The notes under the pieces are model-generated. The model did no database searches. It was not told the origin of the DNA and worked only from the letters and a program-made list of their open reading frames with translations. Shown here in pieces: positions 27,986 through 36,772 of a stretch of 64,000 nt of DNA. The first letter of the stretch is position 1, and every line of letters begins with the position of its first letter. The DNA comes from Palsa-504 sp963787645 (GTDB lineage: Bacteria > Actinomycetota > Actinomycetes > Streptosporangiales > Streptosporangiaceae). The stretch covers positions 558,001 through 622,000 of the forward strand of contig CAWBDS010000011.1 in assembly GCA_963787645.1 (NCBI GenBank). The letters are read 5' to 3'. A program made the position numbers and the translations under genes.

Positions 27986-28687
27986 TTACCGGGCAGAGCT
28001 GTCGTTGGCCGCACGGTTCACGGTCTTGATGCCGGCGAGGATGAGATCGATGCCGGCCAGGAACTGCTCGCGGTCGTCGTGTTCGAGAAGTTGTGTCCCG
28101 GCTTTGTGCACGGATGGGTATCTGGCGGGGTCGAGCCGCGCCCACCGTGCGGCGACGGCGGCGAGGAAAGCTGACCGGTCCATCTTGCTGCTCGCGAGCG
28201 CCCGGGCGTTGGCGGCGTTCTGCCCGGCGACGCCGAGGATGTAGTTCACGAGCACCCCTGCGGAGTCGCCCAGCGCTCGCTGGGGCACGTCGAGTGCCTG
28301 CAGTTGCTGGCTGATGCTCTCGTAGATGTCCAGCAGCGCCGGCCGCAATGGGTCTCGGTTGAGCTGGGCACCGACCCAGGGGTGGGCGACGATCGCATCG
28401 AACAGGCCAGCCGCGACGCCGCGCAGCGCTGGCCAGGGCTCGGCGTCGGCGGCGAGGTCGGTCACGATGCGGGCGATGACGTGGTCGGTGGCCGCCGCGA
28501 GCAGGTCATCCCTATCCGCGACGTGGTGATATATCGCCCCGTATCCGGTGGCCAGGCGCACGGTGAGCGCCCGCAGGGTCAGAGCGTCCTCGCCCTCAGC
28601 GTCAAGAATCCCGGTAGCGGCCTGGACGATCACGTCCCTGGACAGCGCCTCCGTACGCCGGGGGGCCCGTCGAGCCTTGGTCATCAT
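27986..28687 (-). CDS. TetR-family repressor of the TetX-like monooxygenase
   Basis: About 233 residues from ATG 28687. The HTH is IVQAATGILDAEGEDALTLRALTVRLATGYGAIYHHVADRDDLL. The longer frame upstream is not supported because it runs through the neighbouring promoter. The C-terminal ligand-binding domain is helical (LVNYILGVAGQNAANARAL), as in TetR_C families. It is divergent from the flavin monooxygenase gene with 88 bases between; the obvious model is ligand-relieved repression of that gene and of itself. Confidence 0.88.
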   Translation of the reverse strand: MMTKARRAPRRTEALSRDVIVQAATGILDAEGEDALTLRALTVRLATGYGAIYHHVADRDDLLAAATDHVIARIVTDLAADAEPWPALRGVAAGLFDAIVAHPWVGAQLNRDPLRPALLDIYESISQQLQALDVPQRALGDSAGVLVNYILGVAGQNAANARALASSKMDRSAFLAAVAARWARLDPARYPSVHKAGTQLLEHDDREQFLAGIDLILAGIKTVNRAANDSSAR

Positions 28688-28717
28688 GAGCTCCAGTCTG
28701 CCACGAATGGATCGCCG

Positions 28718-28756
28718 CTCCAAACTTGTGCTAGCGTCATTGGAGTAGCAATCCAA
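28718..28756. promoter_or_regulatory. Candidate TetR operator between regulator and monooxygenase
   Basis: Inverted repeats CTCCAA (28718-28723) / TTGGAG (28740-28745) and TTGGA (28740-28744) / TCCAA (28752-28756) lie in the 88-base divergent promoter. One of these pairs could be the repressor site. Confidence 0.45.
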
Positions 28757-28775
28757 CGAGTTTCGGAAGAACGCG

Positions 28776-29897
28776 ATGACGACACCAATCACAGTTGTGG
28801 GGGCTGGCCTCGGCGGTCTGGTCCTGGCCCGGGTCCTGCACGTGCATGGCATCCCGGTCACGGTCTATGAAGCGGAGGCCTCGGCGGCCGCGCGGACCCA
28901 GGGTGGGCTGCTCGACATCCACCCTTCGAATGGGCAGCTGGCGCTCGAGGCGGCCGGCCTGGCCGGGCAGTTCCAGGGGCTCGTCCTGCCCGGCCGCGAG
29001 TCGTACCGGGTTCTGGACCGGTCCGGGACTGTTCTGCTCGACCTGCCCGACGACGGCACGGGCGAGCGTCCCGAGGTTTCGCGCGGCGAGCTGCGGCAGC
29101 TGCTGCTTGACTCGCTCCCGGACGGCGTCGTGCACTGGGGGCGCAAGGTCAGCAAGGTGCAGGCCGTGGGCGAGGGGCGCCACGAGCTGCGATTCGCCGA
29201 CGGCGCCACCGCCCTCACGAGTGTGCTGATCGGGGCGGACGGGGCCTGGTCACGGGTCCGCCCGCTGCTGTCCGGCGCCACCCCGCGGTACATCGGCTTC
29301 ACCTCCGTCGAGACCTTCTTGTTCGGCGCCGGCACCCGTCACCGCGCCACGGCGCAGGCGGTCGGCGCCGGGTCGATGTTCGCGCTCGCACCGGGCCACG
29401 GCTTCCTGGCTTACCGGGAACGGGGCGGCACCGTGCATGCCTACGCCGAGCTCAACAAGCCAGAGGACTGGCTCGCGGGCGCCGATGGCGCATCGGTACC
29501 GGCGCGGGTCGCGGCCGAATTTGGCGGGTGGGCACCCGAGCTCACCGCGCTGATCACCGACACGGACACCGCACCGGTCGTGCGCCCCCTCTACACACTC
29601 CCGGCCGCGCACCGCTGGGCCCGGGTGCCCGGGGTGACCCTGCTCGGCGACGCCGCCCACCTCGCGCCCCCGAACGGCGAAGGCGCGAACCTGGCCATGC
29701 TGGACGGAGCCCAACTCGGCCAGGCCATCGCCACGCACCCCGGCGACGTCGAGGCCGCGCTGGGCGCCTACGAGCAGGCCATGTTCCCGCGCGCCGCCGA
29801 AGCAGCCGGAGCCGAAGACATCTTCGACCTCATGCTCGGCGACGACGCGCCCCACAGCTGGATCGCCATGATGAACGGCGGCGAGCAGGCATCGTGA
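28776..29897 (+). CDS. FAD-dependent monooxygenase, TetX-like
   Basis: 373 residues from ATG 28776. The N-terminal GAGLGGLVLARVLHVHGIPV is the FAD Rossmann motif; RTQGGLLDIHPSNGQLALEAAG, LLIGADGAWSRVR-like VLIGADGAWSRVRP and VTLLGDAAHLAPPNGEGANL (GD motif) follow in the order seen in TetX-type flavin monooxygenases. TetX enzymes hydroxylate and inactivate tetracyclines; close relatives act on other aromatic polyketides, and sequence alone cannot decide. The divergent TetR gene fits an inducible detoxification or resistance role. No partner reductase is seen; the class uses NADPH directly. Confidence 0.87.
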   Translation: MTTPITVVGAGLGGLVLARVLHVHGIPVTVYEAEASAAARTQGGLLDIHPSNGQLALEAAGLAGQFQGLVLPGRESYRVLDRSGTVLLDLPDDGTGERPEVSRGELRQLLLDSLPDGVVHWGRKVSKVQAVGEGRHELRFADGATALTSVLIGADGAWSRVRPLLSGATPRYIGFTSVETFLFGAGTRHRATAQAVGAGSMFALAPGHGFLAYRERGGTVHAYAELNKPEDWLAGADGASVPARVAAEFGGWAPELTALITDTDTAPVVRPLYTLPAAHRWARVPGVTLLGDAAHLAPPNGEGANLAMLDGAQLGQAIATHPGDVEAALGAYEQAMFPRAAEAAGAEDIFDLMLGDDAPHSWIAMMNGGEQAS

Positions 29898-30045
29898 GTC
29901 CTGCCGTTGCCGACGCGCCCTCGCGCCGACCTAGACTCCAGCCGCTTCAGGGTGATATCGCGAATGAGGCATTTGCTTCACGCACTGCAGGTGTTGCTGT
30001 GACAGCCGCCACCGTTTCACGTCAATGTCAACATCGGCGACCCGC

Positions 30046-30082
30046 GGCACCCAGCCAGGCTCCACGGTCATCGGTTCTCCTG
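30046..30082 (+). repeat. 36-bp repeat shared with 43451-43487
   Basis: GGCACCCAGCCAGGCTCCAC then GGTCATCGG and TCTCCTG, with one mismatch to the second copy. Both copies lie shortly after the stop of a plus-strand gene. On the minus strand both read ATGACCGTGGAGCCTGGC, resembling a gene start, but no gene follows. Confidence 0.7.
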
Positions 30083-30087
30083 CCGGG

Positions 30088-30936
30088 TCAGGCGTCGCGG
30101 CGCTCGAGCAGGTAGGCGGCGGCCGCCAGGGCCAGCACCGTCCAGATGCACAGCACCCCGAACCCCTGCCAGGGCGACAGCAGGTCACCGGACTGCTCGT
30201 GCGTGTGCGTGATCAGCGTCCCGGCCTGCTCGGGCAGGTAGGCATTGATGTGCGCGCCCCAGCTGCTCGGCAGCAGCCCGGACAGGATCGGCAGCACGAA
30301 GACGACGCCGATGATCGTGGCGATGGCGCCGGCGGTGTGCCGGATCATGGTGCCGATGGCCAGCGCGAGCAGCCCGAGCACGGTGAGGTACAGCCCGGCC
30401 CCGATGACGGCGCGGGTGACGCTCGAGCCGCTCAGCGACACCGGGACGTGGGCGTGCAGGATGGCCGAGCCGGCGAAGAACGAGCAGAAGGCGACGATCT
30501 CGGTCACCACGATCAGGAGAACGGCGAACACCACCGCCTTGGCGGCCAGCACCGGTAGCCGGCGCGGGACGGCCAGCAGCGAGGCGCGGATCACCCCGGT
30601 CGAGTACTCGCTGGTGATGATCAGCACGCCCAGGACGCCGATGGCGAGCTGCCCCAGCCCGACTCCGGTGCCCAGGATGAAGCCGACCGGATCGGCGATG
30701 GCCCTGACGTCCCGTGGTCCGGCCTTCGGGCCGTACCAGTGCGTCTCGGTCAGCCAGGTGATCAGCGCGGTGAAGCCGATGCACACCACGACGAAGATGA
30801 CCAGCGTCCAGACCGTGGAGCGCACCGAGCGGATCTTCGTCCATTCGGCCCGCAGCAGGCCGGCGAATCCGGCGTGGCGCCCGGCGGCCGGGCTGGCGGG
30901 CTCGCGGGTGGGGGCCGCAGGCGACGTGGTCGTCAT
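30088..30936 (-). CDS. ABC transporter permease (ABC-2 type)
   Basis: 282 residues from ATG 30936, whose start overlaps the ATPase stop (ATGA). About six hydrophobic segments are visible (VWTLVIFVVVCIGFTALITWL, LAIGVLGVLIITSEY, AVVFAVLLIVVTEIVAF and others). ITSEYSTGVIRASLLAVPRR is the typical ABC-2 permease motif. It pairs with the upstream ATPase, possibly for drug or lipid export near the TetX-like gene. Confidence 0.88.
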   Translation of the reverse strand: MTTTSPAAPTREPASPAAGRHAGFAGLLRAEWTKIRSVRSTVWTLVIFVVVCIGFTALITWLTETHWYGPKAGPRDVRAIADPVGFILGTGVGLGQLAIGVLGVLIITSEYSTGVIRASLLAVPRRLPVLAAKAVVFAVLLIVVTEIVAFCSFFAGSAILHAHVPVSLSGSSVTRAVIGAGLYLTVLGLLALAIGTMIRHTAGAIATIIGVVFVLPILSGLLPSSWGAHINAYLPEQAGTLITHTHEQSGDLLSPWQGFGVLCIWTVLALAAAAYLLERRDA

Positions 30937-31884
30937 CGGGTGCTCCCCTCCCCCGCGTTCACCGGATCCTGGCCGGGCACGCCGAATTCCAGGCTGCCGG
31001 ACGTCAGTTCCATGAATGCCCCTTCCAGCGAGGCCAGCGGGGTCAGCTCGTGCAGCACGACGGACGCGGACGCGGCGAGCTCGCCGATCCGGGACGCCTG
31101 CAGGCCGGTGACCGTGAGCAGCCCGGCACCCTCGGCCGGGGCGCCCCGGACCACTTTCCCGCCTGCCGCCGTGATCAGCTCGGCCAGCCGGTCCGCGTCG
31201 GGGGTACGTACCCGGACCGATTGGTCCGTGCTGCGCGCGATCACATCCTCGGTGCTGGCCTCGGTGATGAGCTTGCCCCGGCCGATGACGATCAGGTGGT
31301 CGGCGGTGACGGCCATCTCGTTCATCAGGTGACTGGAGACCAGGATGGTGCGGCCCTCGGCAGCGAGCGCCTTCATCAGGTTCCTGATCCACAGGACACC
31401 TTCGGGATCGAGCCCGTTGACCGGCTCGTCAAGCAGCAGGATCTCCGGGTCGCCGAGCAGGGCCACGGCCACGCCGAGCCGCTGGCTCATGCCGAGCGAG
31501 AAACCGCCTGCCCGCTTGTCCGCCACGTCCTGCAGGCCCACCAGGTCCAGCATCTCCTCGGCCCGGCGGGCAGGAAGGCCCTGAGTCTGGGCCAGGAACA
31601 GCAGGTGGTTCCGGGCCGTGCGGCCGGGATGCACGGTCTTGGCCTCCAGCAGCGCGCCGACCGTCCGCAGCGGATCGCGCAGGTCGCGATAGCGGCTGCC
31701 GTCGATGAGCGCGAGGCCGGCCTGCGGCCGGTCAAGGCCCAGGATCAGGCGCATGGTGGTGGACTTGCCGGCGCCATTCGGGCCCGAGGAACCCCGTCAC
31801 CCGGCCTGGCTCGACCGTGAAGCTCAGGTGGTCGACCGCCGCTTTGTGCCCGTAATACTTGGTCAGATCGCGCGCCTCAATCAT
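30933..31884 (-). pseudogene. ABC transporter ATPase, frameshifted in the Walker A
   Basis: Starts at ATG 31884 (MIEARDLTKYYGHKAAVDHLS). At about 31786 an extra base turns the expected GPNGAGKST into GPEWRRQV; the other frame resumes with MRLILGLDRPQ and runs to 30933. Downstream motifs are intact: signature LGMSQRLGVAVALLGD, Walker B ILLLDEPVNGLDPEG, and the H-loop SSHLMNE. Repaired it would be about 316 residues, a typical DrrA-like ATPase. As written nucleotide binding is lost. Confidence 0.88.
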
Positions 31885-31920
31885 GCAGCTGCTCCTTGCC
31901 ACGAGCCCTGGGACAGGCAT

Positions 31921-31975
31921 TACGGGCCGTCGGTGGAAAAGAATTTCAATTATTCCGAACGGACGGTGGTATTAC
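31921..31975. repeat. Dispersed palindromic repeat copy R6 (full-length)
   Basis: ACGGGCCGTCGG and CCGAACGGACGGTGGT flank the AT-rich centre GAAAAGAATTTCAATTATT. It is the closest relative of R3. The stop codon of the minus-strand membrane protein (TAA at 31972-31974) lies inside it, so it sits at a gene's 3' end. Confidence 0.7.
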
Positions 31976-32472
31976 GGTCTGAACTTGTGCGGTTTCCGGT
32001 AGAACGGGCCAGAGCTATTGTTGAAGATGAGGACAATCACGGCGAGGCCGACCAGCCATATGAGCACGCCGATGATCAGCGTGGCAGCATTGCGCGCGGT
32101 GCGGAACGAGACGATCGGCAGGCCCAGGGTGCCGATAACGAAAAGCGCTGCCGAGACGCCTCTGGCCCAGCTTCGCCCGCTGCCGTTCGCCCACGCCATC
32201 CAGAGCCACCCGCCTGCCGCGATCAGGGCACCGGTGGCCAGGAGGCCGGCCCGGAAGTTCTCGGCGGTGTGCAGCTGCGCCGAGGTGTAGTGCGGGTGCG
32301 CCGTGCGGATAGCCGACTCCAGGCTTCCCCTGGTGACCAGCGCGACGATCAAGGCGACCACCTCGAGCGCCGCACCGGCGTACATGAGCCTGACAGCACG
32401 AAACACGGTACGCGGCGGCCGGGCGCGCCCAAGGTGCTGCGGAGGTTCCGAGACCGGATATGGCTCGTACAT
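31972..32472 (-). CDS. Small multispanning membrane protein
   Basis: 166 residues from ATG 32472 with GGGGAGAG upstream. A Pro-rich cytoplasmic start (MYEPYPVSEPPQHLGRARPP) precedes four hydrophobic helices (LMYAGAALEVVALIVALV, LLATGALIAAGGWLWMAWA, ALFVIGTLGLPIVSF, TLIIGVLIWLVGLAVIVLIF). Common in actinomycetes, function unknown. Confidence 0.75.
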   Translation of the reverse strand: MYEPYPVSEPPQHLGRARPPRTVFRAVRLMYAGAALEVVALIVALVTRGSLESAIRTAHPHYTSAQLHTAENFRAGLLATGALIAAGGWLWMAWANGSGRSWARGVSAALFVIGTLGLPIVSFRTARNAATLIIGVLIWLVGLAVIVLIFNNSSGPFYRKPHKFRP

Positions 32473-32640
32473 CTCTCCCCTTTGGGTGGACGTGACCAGG
32501 CTACCGCCGCGCGCGCGCGCCACAACGAGCGGGCCGCCGACTGCCATTGCCGGGGCTTATCAGGCAAACCCCGGGCCAGGACGCTGGCCGGTTCTTCAAT
32601 TTCTCACTAAGTGGGTAGCTCCGTAAATTCGTTTGGGTTA

Positions 32641-33810
32641 TCAGGCGGCCTGGGGCAGGGCGGCTTGCTGGCTGGCGGCTGTTTGCTCGCGCTGACTGAT
32701 TCGGCGCAGCAGCGCGGTCAGGTCGTCGGCGGTGAATTTCCAGTTGAACGGCCGGGCGGTGCGGTTGTAGCGATTGACGAAGGTCAGCAGGGCACAACTG
32801 AGGGTGCCCAGGCCGGGGAAGTCGCCGGGGGTCAGGACTTTCCTCTGGATCACCGAAAAGACGATTTCGATCTGGTTGAGCCAGGAGGCGTGCACCGGCG
32901 TGTGGATCATGATCGCGTTCGGGTACGCGTCGCGGAGCCGGTCGATGGCGGGCTGGCCGCGGTGGTCGGACCCGTTGTCCACGATGACGAACACCCGGGG
33001 CGCGTCCTTGTACTCCGGCAGGCTCATGACCTGGCCGATGAGGTCCATGAACGGGGCGATGCCGGTGGTAGCCGGGGTGGCGGCGAACACTTTCCCGGTG
33101 CGCACGTCCAGGGCGGCCAGCAGGGCCAGCGCGCCGTGCCGGACGTATTCATGCTCGACCCGCACCGGCTTGCCGCGCGCGGCCGGGACGGCGGGACGGC
33201 ACCGGCCGCGGGCCTGGATGGACGGCTTGGCGTCCACCGACAAAATCCGGTCGCCGGGCCGCAGCCGCGTGCCCTGGTAGAACCCCTGGTACAGGTCCAA
33301 GATCACCGCCGCCCTGGCGGCGAAGTCCGGGTCGCGAGGGGAGATCCAGGACCGGTACTGCCAGGGCTTGACCGGATGCTCGGCCAGGATCCGCAGCACC
33401 GAAGACACCGACAGCTCATCTGCGGCCCCGGCCCGGGTGAGCTCGGCCAGCAGTTCCGGCCCGGTCCAGCGCGACAGCGGCACCCCCGTCGCGGCGGGCA
33501 GCTGGCAGGCCAGCGCGACGACCGCGGCCCGGGTCAGCTCGCTGATCCGCCGCGGCCGGCCCGGGCGGGGCAGGTCCGCCAGCCCCTCCAGGCCGCGGCC
33601 GGCGAACCGGCCCCGCCACTTGCGCACCGTGTCTACGGTGACCTGCAGGTCCGCCGCGATCCGGGCGTTGTCCCGGCCGCGGGCTGCCGCCAGCACGATC
33701 TGCGCCCGCAACCGGTCCCGGTGCGCGGTCTTCGCGCCGCGGGCGCGTTTGGTCAACGTCGTGCGCTCGGCGGCGGTCAATGTGACCGGCACCGCGCGGG
33801 GCAAAGGCAT
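32641..33810 (-). CDS. IS630-family transposase (copy 1)
   Basis: 389 residues. N-terminal HTH (IAADLQVTVDTVRKWRGRF) and Pro-rich linker (LADLPRPGRPRRIS), then the DDE core with SVDAKPSIQ, VIVDNGSDHRG and SWLNQIEIVFSVIQRKVL. It differs from copy 2 by one base (33020 A against 34680 C), giving Leu instead of Arg in VMSLPEYKD. Complete and potentially active. Confidence 0.92.
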   Translation of the reverse strand: MPLPRAVPVTLTAAERTTLTKRARGAKTAHRDRLRAQIVLAAARGRDNARIAADLQVTVDTVRKWRGRFAGRGLEGLADLPRPGRPRRISELTRAAVVALACQLPAATGVPLSRWTGPELLAELTRAGAADELSVSSVLRILAEHPVKPWQYRSWISPRDPDFAARAAVILDLYQGFYQGTRLRPGDRILSVDAKPSIQARGRCRPAVPAARGKPVRVEHEYVRHGALALLAALDVRTGKVFAATPATTGIAPFMDLIGQVMSLPEYKDAPRVFVIVDNGSDHRGQPAIDRLRDAYPNAIMIHTPVHASWLNQIEIVFSVIQRKVLTPGDFPGLGTLSCALLTFVNRYNRTARPFNWKFTADDLTALLRRISQREQTAASQQAALPQAA

Positions 33811-33874
33811 GACAGCTCCCGGGCGATTGCGGCAAGGTCATCCGCTCCCCGGCACGGGATCATAACCAGCCCTC

Positions 33875-34240
33875 ATGCCGCCGCGCGGGACAATGAGGCG
33901 CATGCCCGCCATCCCGGAATCCACCCGCAGTTCCATCATCTTGCGGCTGCTGGACCACGCCGAGAAGAACTGGCCGCAACTGGCCAAAGTGCAGGCCAGG
34001 TACCGCGACTCCTTCGCCTACATCACCGGCGTCCTGCCCGGCGGCGAGCAGATCCCGCTGTTCCGGCTCCGCTACGGCGGCTCAGCCCACTCCTTCGGTT
34101 TCGCGATCTACTCACCCGCCCGCGACCGCTATGAAGATGCCGTCCTGCTCACCGGACTGCCCATCGGCAGCCCGCAAGAAGCACTCGATACTGCCTGCAC
34201 CGTCCACCTCACAGGACTCGGCCACGAACCCGAATCCTGA
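33875..34240 (+). CDS. IS-borne accessory ORF (copy 1)
   Basis: Up to 121 residues (ATG 33875; 33893 and 33902 also possible). IPESTRSSIILRLLDHAEKN and FAYITGVLPGGEQIPLFRLRYGG show a small basic-acidic globular protein without membrane segments or known motif. It is divergent from the transposase and lies inside the element's inverted repeats, and it is identical in both copies, so it travels with the IS. Role unknown: a transposition regulator or passenger. Confidence 0.65.
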   Translation: MPPRGTMRRMPAIPESTRSSIILRLLDHAEKNWPQLAKVQARYRDSFAYITGVLPGGEQIPLFRLRYGGSAHSFGFAIYSPARDRYEDAVLLTGLPIGSPQEALDTACTVHLTGLGHEPES

Positions 34241-34300
34241 CCCCGACGAACTTACGGTGTCACCCACTAAGTGGGTAGCTCCGTAAATTCGTTTGGGTTA

Positions 34301-35470
34301 TCAGGCGGCCTGGGGCAGGGCGGCTTGCTGGCTGGCGGCTGTTTGCTCGCGCTGACTGATTCGGCGCAGCAGCGCGGTCAGGTCGTCGGCGGTGAATTTC
34401 CAGTTGAACGGCCGGGCGGTGCGGTTGTAGCGATTGACGAAGGTCAGCAGGGCACAACTGAGGGTGCCCAGGCCGGGGAAGTCGCCGGGGGTCAGGACTT
34501 TCCTCTGGATCACCGAAAAGACGATTTCGATCTGGTTGAGCCAGGAGGCGTGCACCGGCGTGTGGATCATGATCGCGTTCGGGTACGCGTCGCGGAGCCG
34601 GTCGATGGCGGGCTGGCCGCGGTGGTCGGACCCGTTGTCCACGATGACGAACACCCGGGGCGCGTCCTTGTACTCCGGCCGGCTCATGACCTGGCCGATG
34701 AGGTCCATGAACGGGGCGATGCCGGTGGTAGCCGGGGTGGCGGCGAACACTTTCCCGGTGCGCACGTCCAGGGCGGCCAGCAGGGCCAGCGCGCCGTGCC
34801 GGACGTATTCATGCTCGACCCGCACCGGCTTGCCGCGCGCGGCCGGGACGGCGGGACGGCACCGGCCGCGGGCCTGGATGGACGGCTTGGCGTCCACCGA
34901 CAAAATCCGGTCGCCGGGCCGCAGCCGCGTGCCCTGGTAGAACCCCTGGTACAGGTCCAAGATCACCGCCGCCCTGGCGGCGAAGTCCGGGTCGCGAGGG
35001 GAGATCCAGGACCGGTACTGCCAGGGCTTGACCGGATGCTCGGCCAGGATCCGCAGCACCGAAGACACCGACAGCTCATCTGCGGCCCCGGCCCGGGTGA
35101 GCTCGGCCAGCAGTTCCGGCCCGGTCCAGCGCGACAGCGGCACCCCCGTCGCGGCGGGCAGCTGGCAGGCCAGCGCGACGACCGCGGCCCGGGTCAGCTC
35201 GCTGATCCGCCGCGGCCGGCCCGGGCGGGGCAGGTCCGCCAGCCCCTCCAGGCCGCGGCCGGCGAACCGGCCCCGCCACTTGCGCACCGTGTCTACGGTG
35301 ACCTGCAGGTCCGCCGCGATCCGGGCGTTGTCCCGGCCGCGGGCTGCCGCCAGCACGATCTGCGCCCGCAACCGGTCCCGGTGCGCGGTCTTCGCGCCGC
35401 GGGCGCGTTTGGTCAACGTCGTGCGCTCGGCGGCGGTCAATGTGACCGGCACCGCGCGGGGCAAAGGCAT
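34301..35470 (-). CDS. IS630-family transposase (copy 2)
   Basis: Same as copy 1 except Arg in VMSRPEYKD. The catalytic D, D and E residues are intact. 389 residues. Confidence 0.92.
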   Translation of the reverse strand: MPLPRAVPVTLTAAERTTLTKRARGAKTAHRDRLRAQIVLAAARGRDNARIAADLQVTVDTVRKWRGRFAGRGLEGLADLPRPGRPRRISELTRAAVVALACQLPAATGVPLSRWTGPELLAELTRAGAADELSVSSVLRILAEHPVKPWQYRSWISPRDPDFAARAAVILDLYQGFYQGTRLRPGDRILSVDAKPSIQARGRCRPAVPAARGKPVRVEHEYVRHGALALLAALDVRTGKVFAATPATTGIAPFMDLIGQVMSRPEYKDAPRVFVIVDNGSDHRGQPAIDRLRDAYPNAIMIHTPVHASWLNQIEIVFSVIQRKVLTPGDFPGLGTLSCALLTFVNRYNRTARPFNWKFTADDLTALLRRISQREQTAASQQAALPQAA

Positions 35471-35534
35471 GACAGCTCCCGGGCGATTGCGGCAAGGTCA
35501 TCCGCTCCCCGGCACGGGATCATAACCAGCCCTC

Positions 35535-35900
35535 ATGCCGCCGCGCGGGACAATGAGGCGCATGCCCGCCATCCCGGAATCCACCCGCAGTTCCATCATC
35601 TTGCGGCTGCTGGACCACGCCGAGAAGAACTGGCCGCAACTGGCCAAAGTGCAGGCCAGGTACCGCGACTCCTTCGCCTACATCACCGGCGTCCTGCCCG
35701 GCGGCGAGCAGATCCCGCTGTTCCGGCTCCGCTACGGCGGCTCAGCCCACTCCTTCGGTTTCGCGATCTACTCACCCGCCCGCGACCGCTATGAAGATGC
35801 CGTCCTGCTCACCGGACTGCCCATCGGCAGCCCGCAAGAAGCACTCGATACTGCCTGCACCGTCCACCTCACAGGACTCGGCCACGAACCCGAATCCTGA
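35535..35900 (+). CDS. IS-borne accessory ORF (copy 2)
   Basis: Identical to the ORF at 33875-34240, up to 121 residues. See that entry for what can be seen of the protein. Confidence 0.65.
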   Translation: MPPRGTMRRMPAIPESTRSSIILRLLDHAEKNWPQLAKVQARYRDSFAYITGVLPGGEQIPLFRLRYGGSAHSFGFAIYSPARDRYEDAVLLTGLPIGSPQEALDTACTVHLTGLGHEPES

Positions 35901-36188
35901 CCCCGACGAACTTACGGTGTCACCCACTAAGTGATTCATCATGGTGGCGGAGATAAACTCGGAGACGGTTTTTTAGAGCCTTCCCACCAGCGGACAAGAT
36001 CTTTCCTGGGCTGGCCAAGGGCTCGTCCAATCGGTTGCGACGATCTTACGATAAGGGCCTGCCGGTTCCAGATATCGGGCCGGGACATGCATTTGCCGCC
36101 GCGCTGCGGCACCCGTGACCCGGGCATTCCGCGGGGCGATGTTCGGGTTAGGCCTGAGATGTCGGGCCGCGGGCGGAACCGTGGGACG

Positions 36189-36686
36189 TCAGAGCGCGGC
36201 GGTGTAGGCCTTGGCCAGGCGTTCGGTGATGCTGGGACCGTCCCGTTCCGGGGCCGGTTCGCCGAGGTGGATGGTCCGCAGCTCGGCCATGAACGCACGC
36301 CACAGCTCCGGGCCGCCGTCGGCCAGCAGTTCGGCTCGGACCCGGAGCCGTGTCGTGGTGGGGCGGTGGTGCAGGCCCCACTCGCCCAGCTGGGCGAAGA
36401 CCGGCACCAGCTGAATCGACGCTTCGGTCAGGCTGTACGCGGCCCGCCGTCCCGGCCCCGCGTCCTCCCGGGTCAGCAGGCCGGCGCTGACCAGCCGCTT
36501 GAGCCGGTCGGCCAGGATGTTGGAGGCGATCCCCTCCTCCGAGCCGGCCAGCAGCTCCCTGAAGTAGCGGCGATTGCCGAACATCACGTCCCGCAGCACG
36601 AGCAGGCTCCAGCTGTCGCCGAACGCCTCGACCGCGGCGTTGATCGGGCACCCCGACCGGGCCGGCTCCGCCACCTCACACCTCAT
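36189..36686 (-). CDS. HxlR-family transcriptional regulator, copy B
   Basis: About 165 residues from ATG 36686, essentially the same as copy A (22069-22566). Divergent from the reductase gene at 36773. Confidence 0.9.
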   Translation of the reverse strand: MRCEVAEPARSGCPINAAVEAFGDSWSLLVLRDVMFGNRRYFRELLAGSEEGIASNILADRLKRLVSAGLLTREDAGPGRRAAYSLTEASIQLVPVFAQLGEWGLHHRPTTTRLRVRAELLADGGPELWRAFMAELRTIHLGEPAPERDGPSITERLAKAYTAAL

Positions 36687-36736
36687 CCGGTTAGCTGGTT
36701 GCAATCTACCATCGGTTGGTCTAACGTGGGCCTACC

Positions 36737-36753
36737 GATTGCAAATCGCAATC
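36737..36753. promoter_or_regulatory. Probable HxlR operator, copy B
   Basis: The same GATTGC / GCAATC inverted repeat as in copy A, in the divergent promoter. Confidence 0.6.
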
Positions 36754-36772
36754 AGATCACCGGAGGCGACCG

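Larger units (their letters stand above)
32611..34267. mobile_element. IS630-family element, tandem copy 1 (1657 bp)
   Basis: Ends are inverted repeats GTGGGTAGCTCCGTAAATTC (left) and, complemented, GTGGGTGACACCGTAAGTTC (right). It is preceded by TAA at 32608-32610 and followed by TAA at 34268-34270, so a TA-containing target is shared with the next copy. It carries a transposase on the minus strand and a passenger ORF on the plus strand. Confidence 0.92.
34271..35927. mobile_element. IS630-family element, tandem copy 2 (1657 bp)
   Basis: Directly follows copy 1 with a single TAA between them and TAA again at 35928-35930. The two copies differ at one base in 1657. Together they form a head-to-tail tandem array with period 1660. 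This could arise from insertion next to an existing copy or from unequal crossover, or reflect a circular intermediate. Confidence 0.92.

Noticed and set aside
30088..31392. Reading of the ABC permease frame as a 434-residue protein
   Set aside because: The first 152 residues overlap the ATPase gene in another frame and are low-complexity; the ATGA overlap at 30936 gives a normal 282-residue permease.
32611..35927. 507-codon plus-strand frames opposite the IS630 transposases
   Set aside because: Shadow frames; the minus strand encodes the DDE transposases with catalytic residues.
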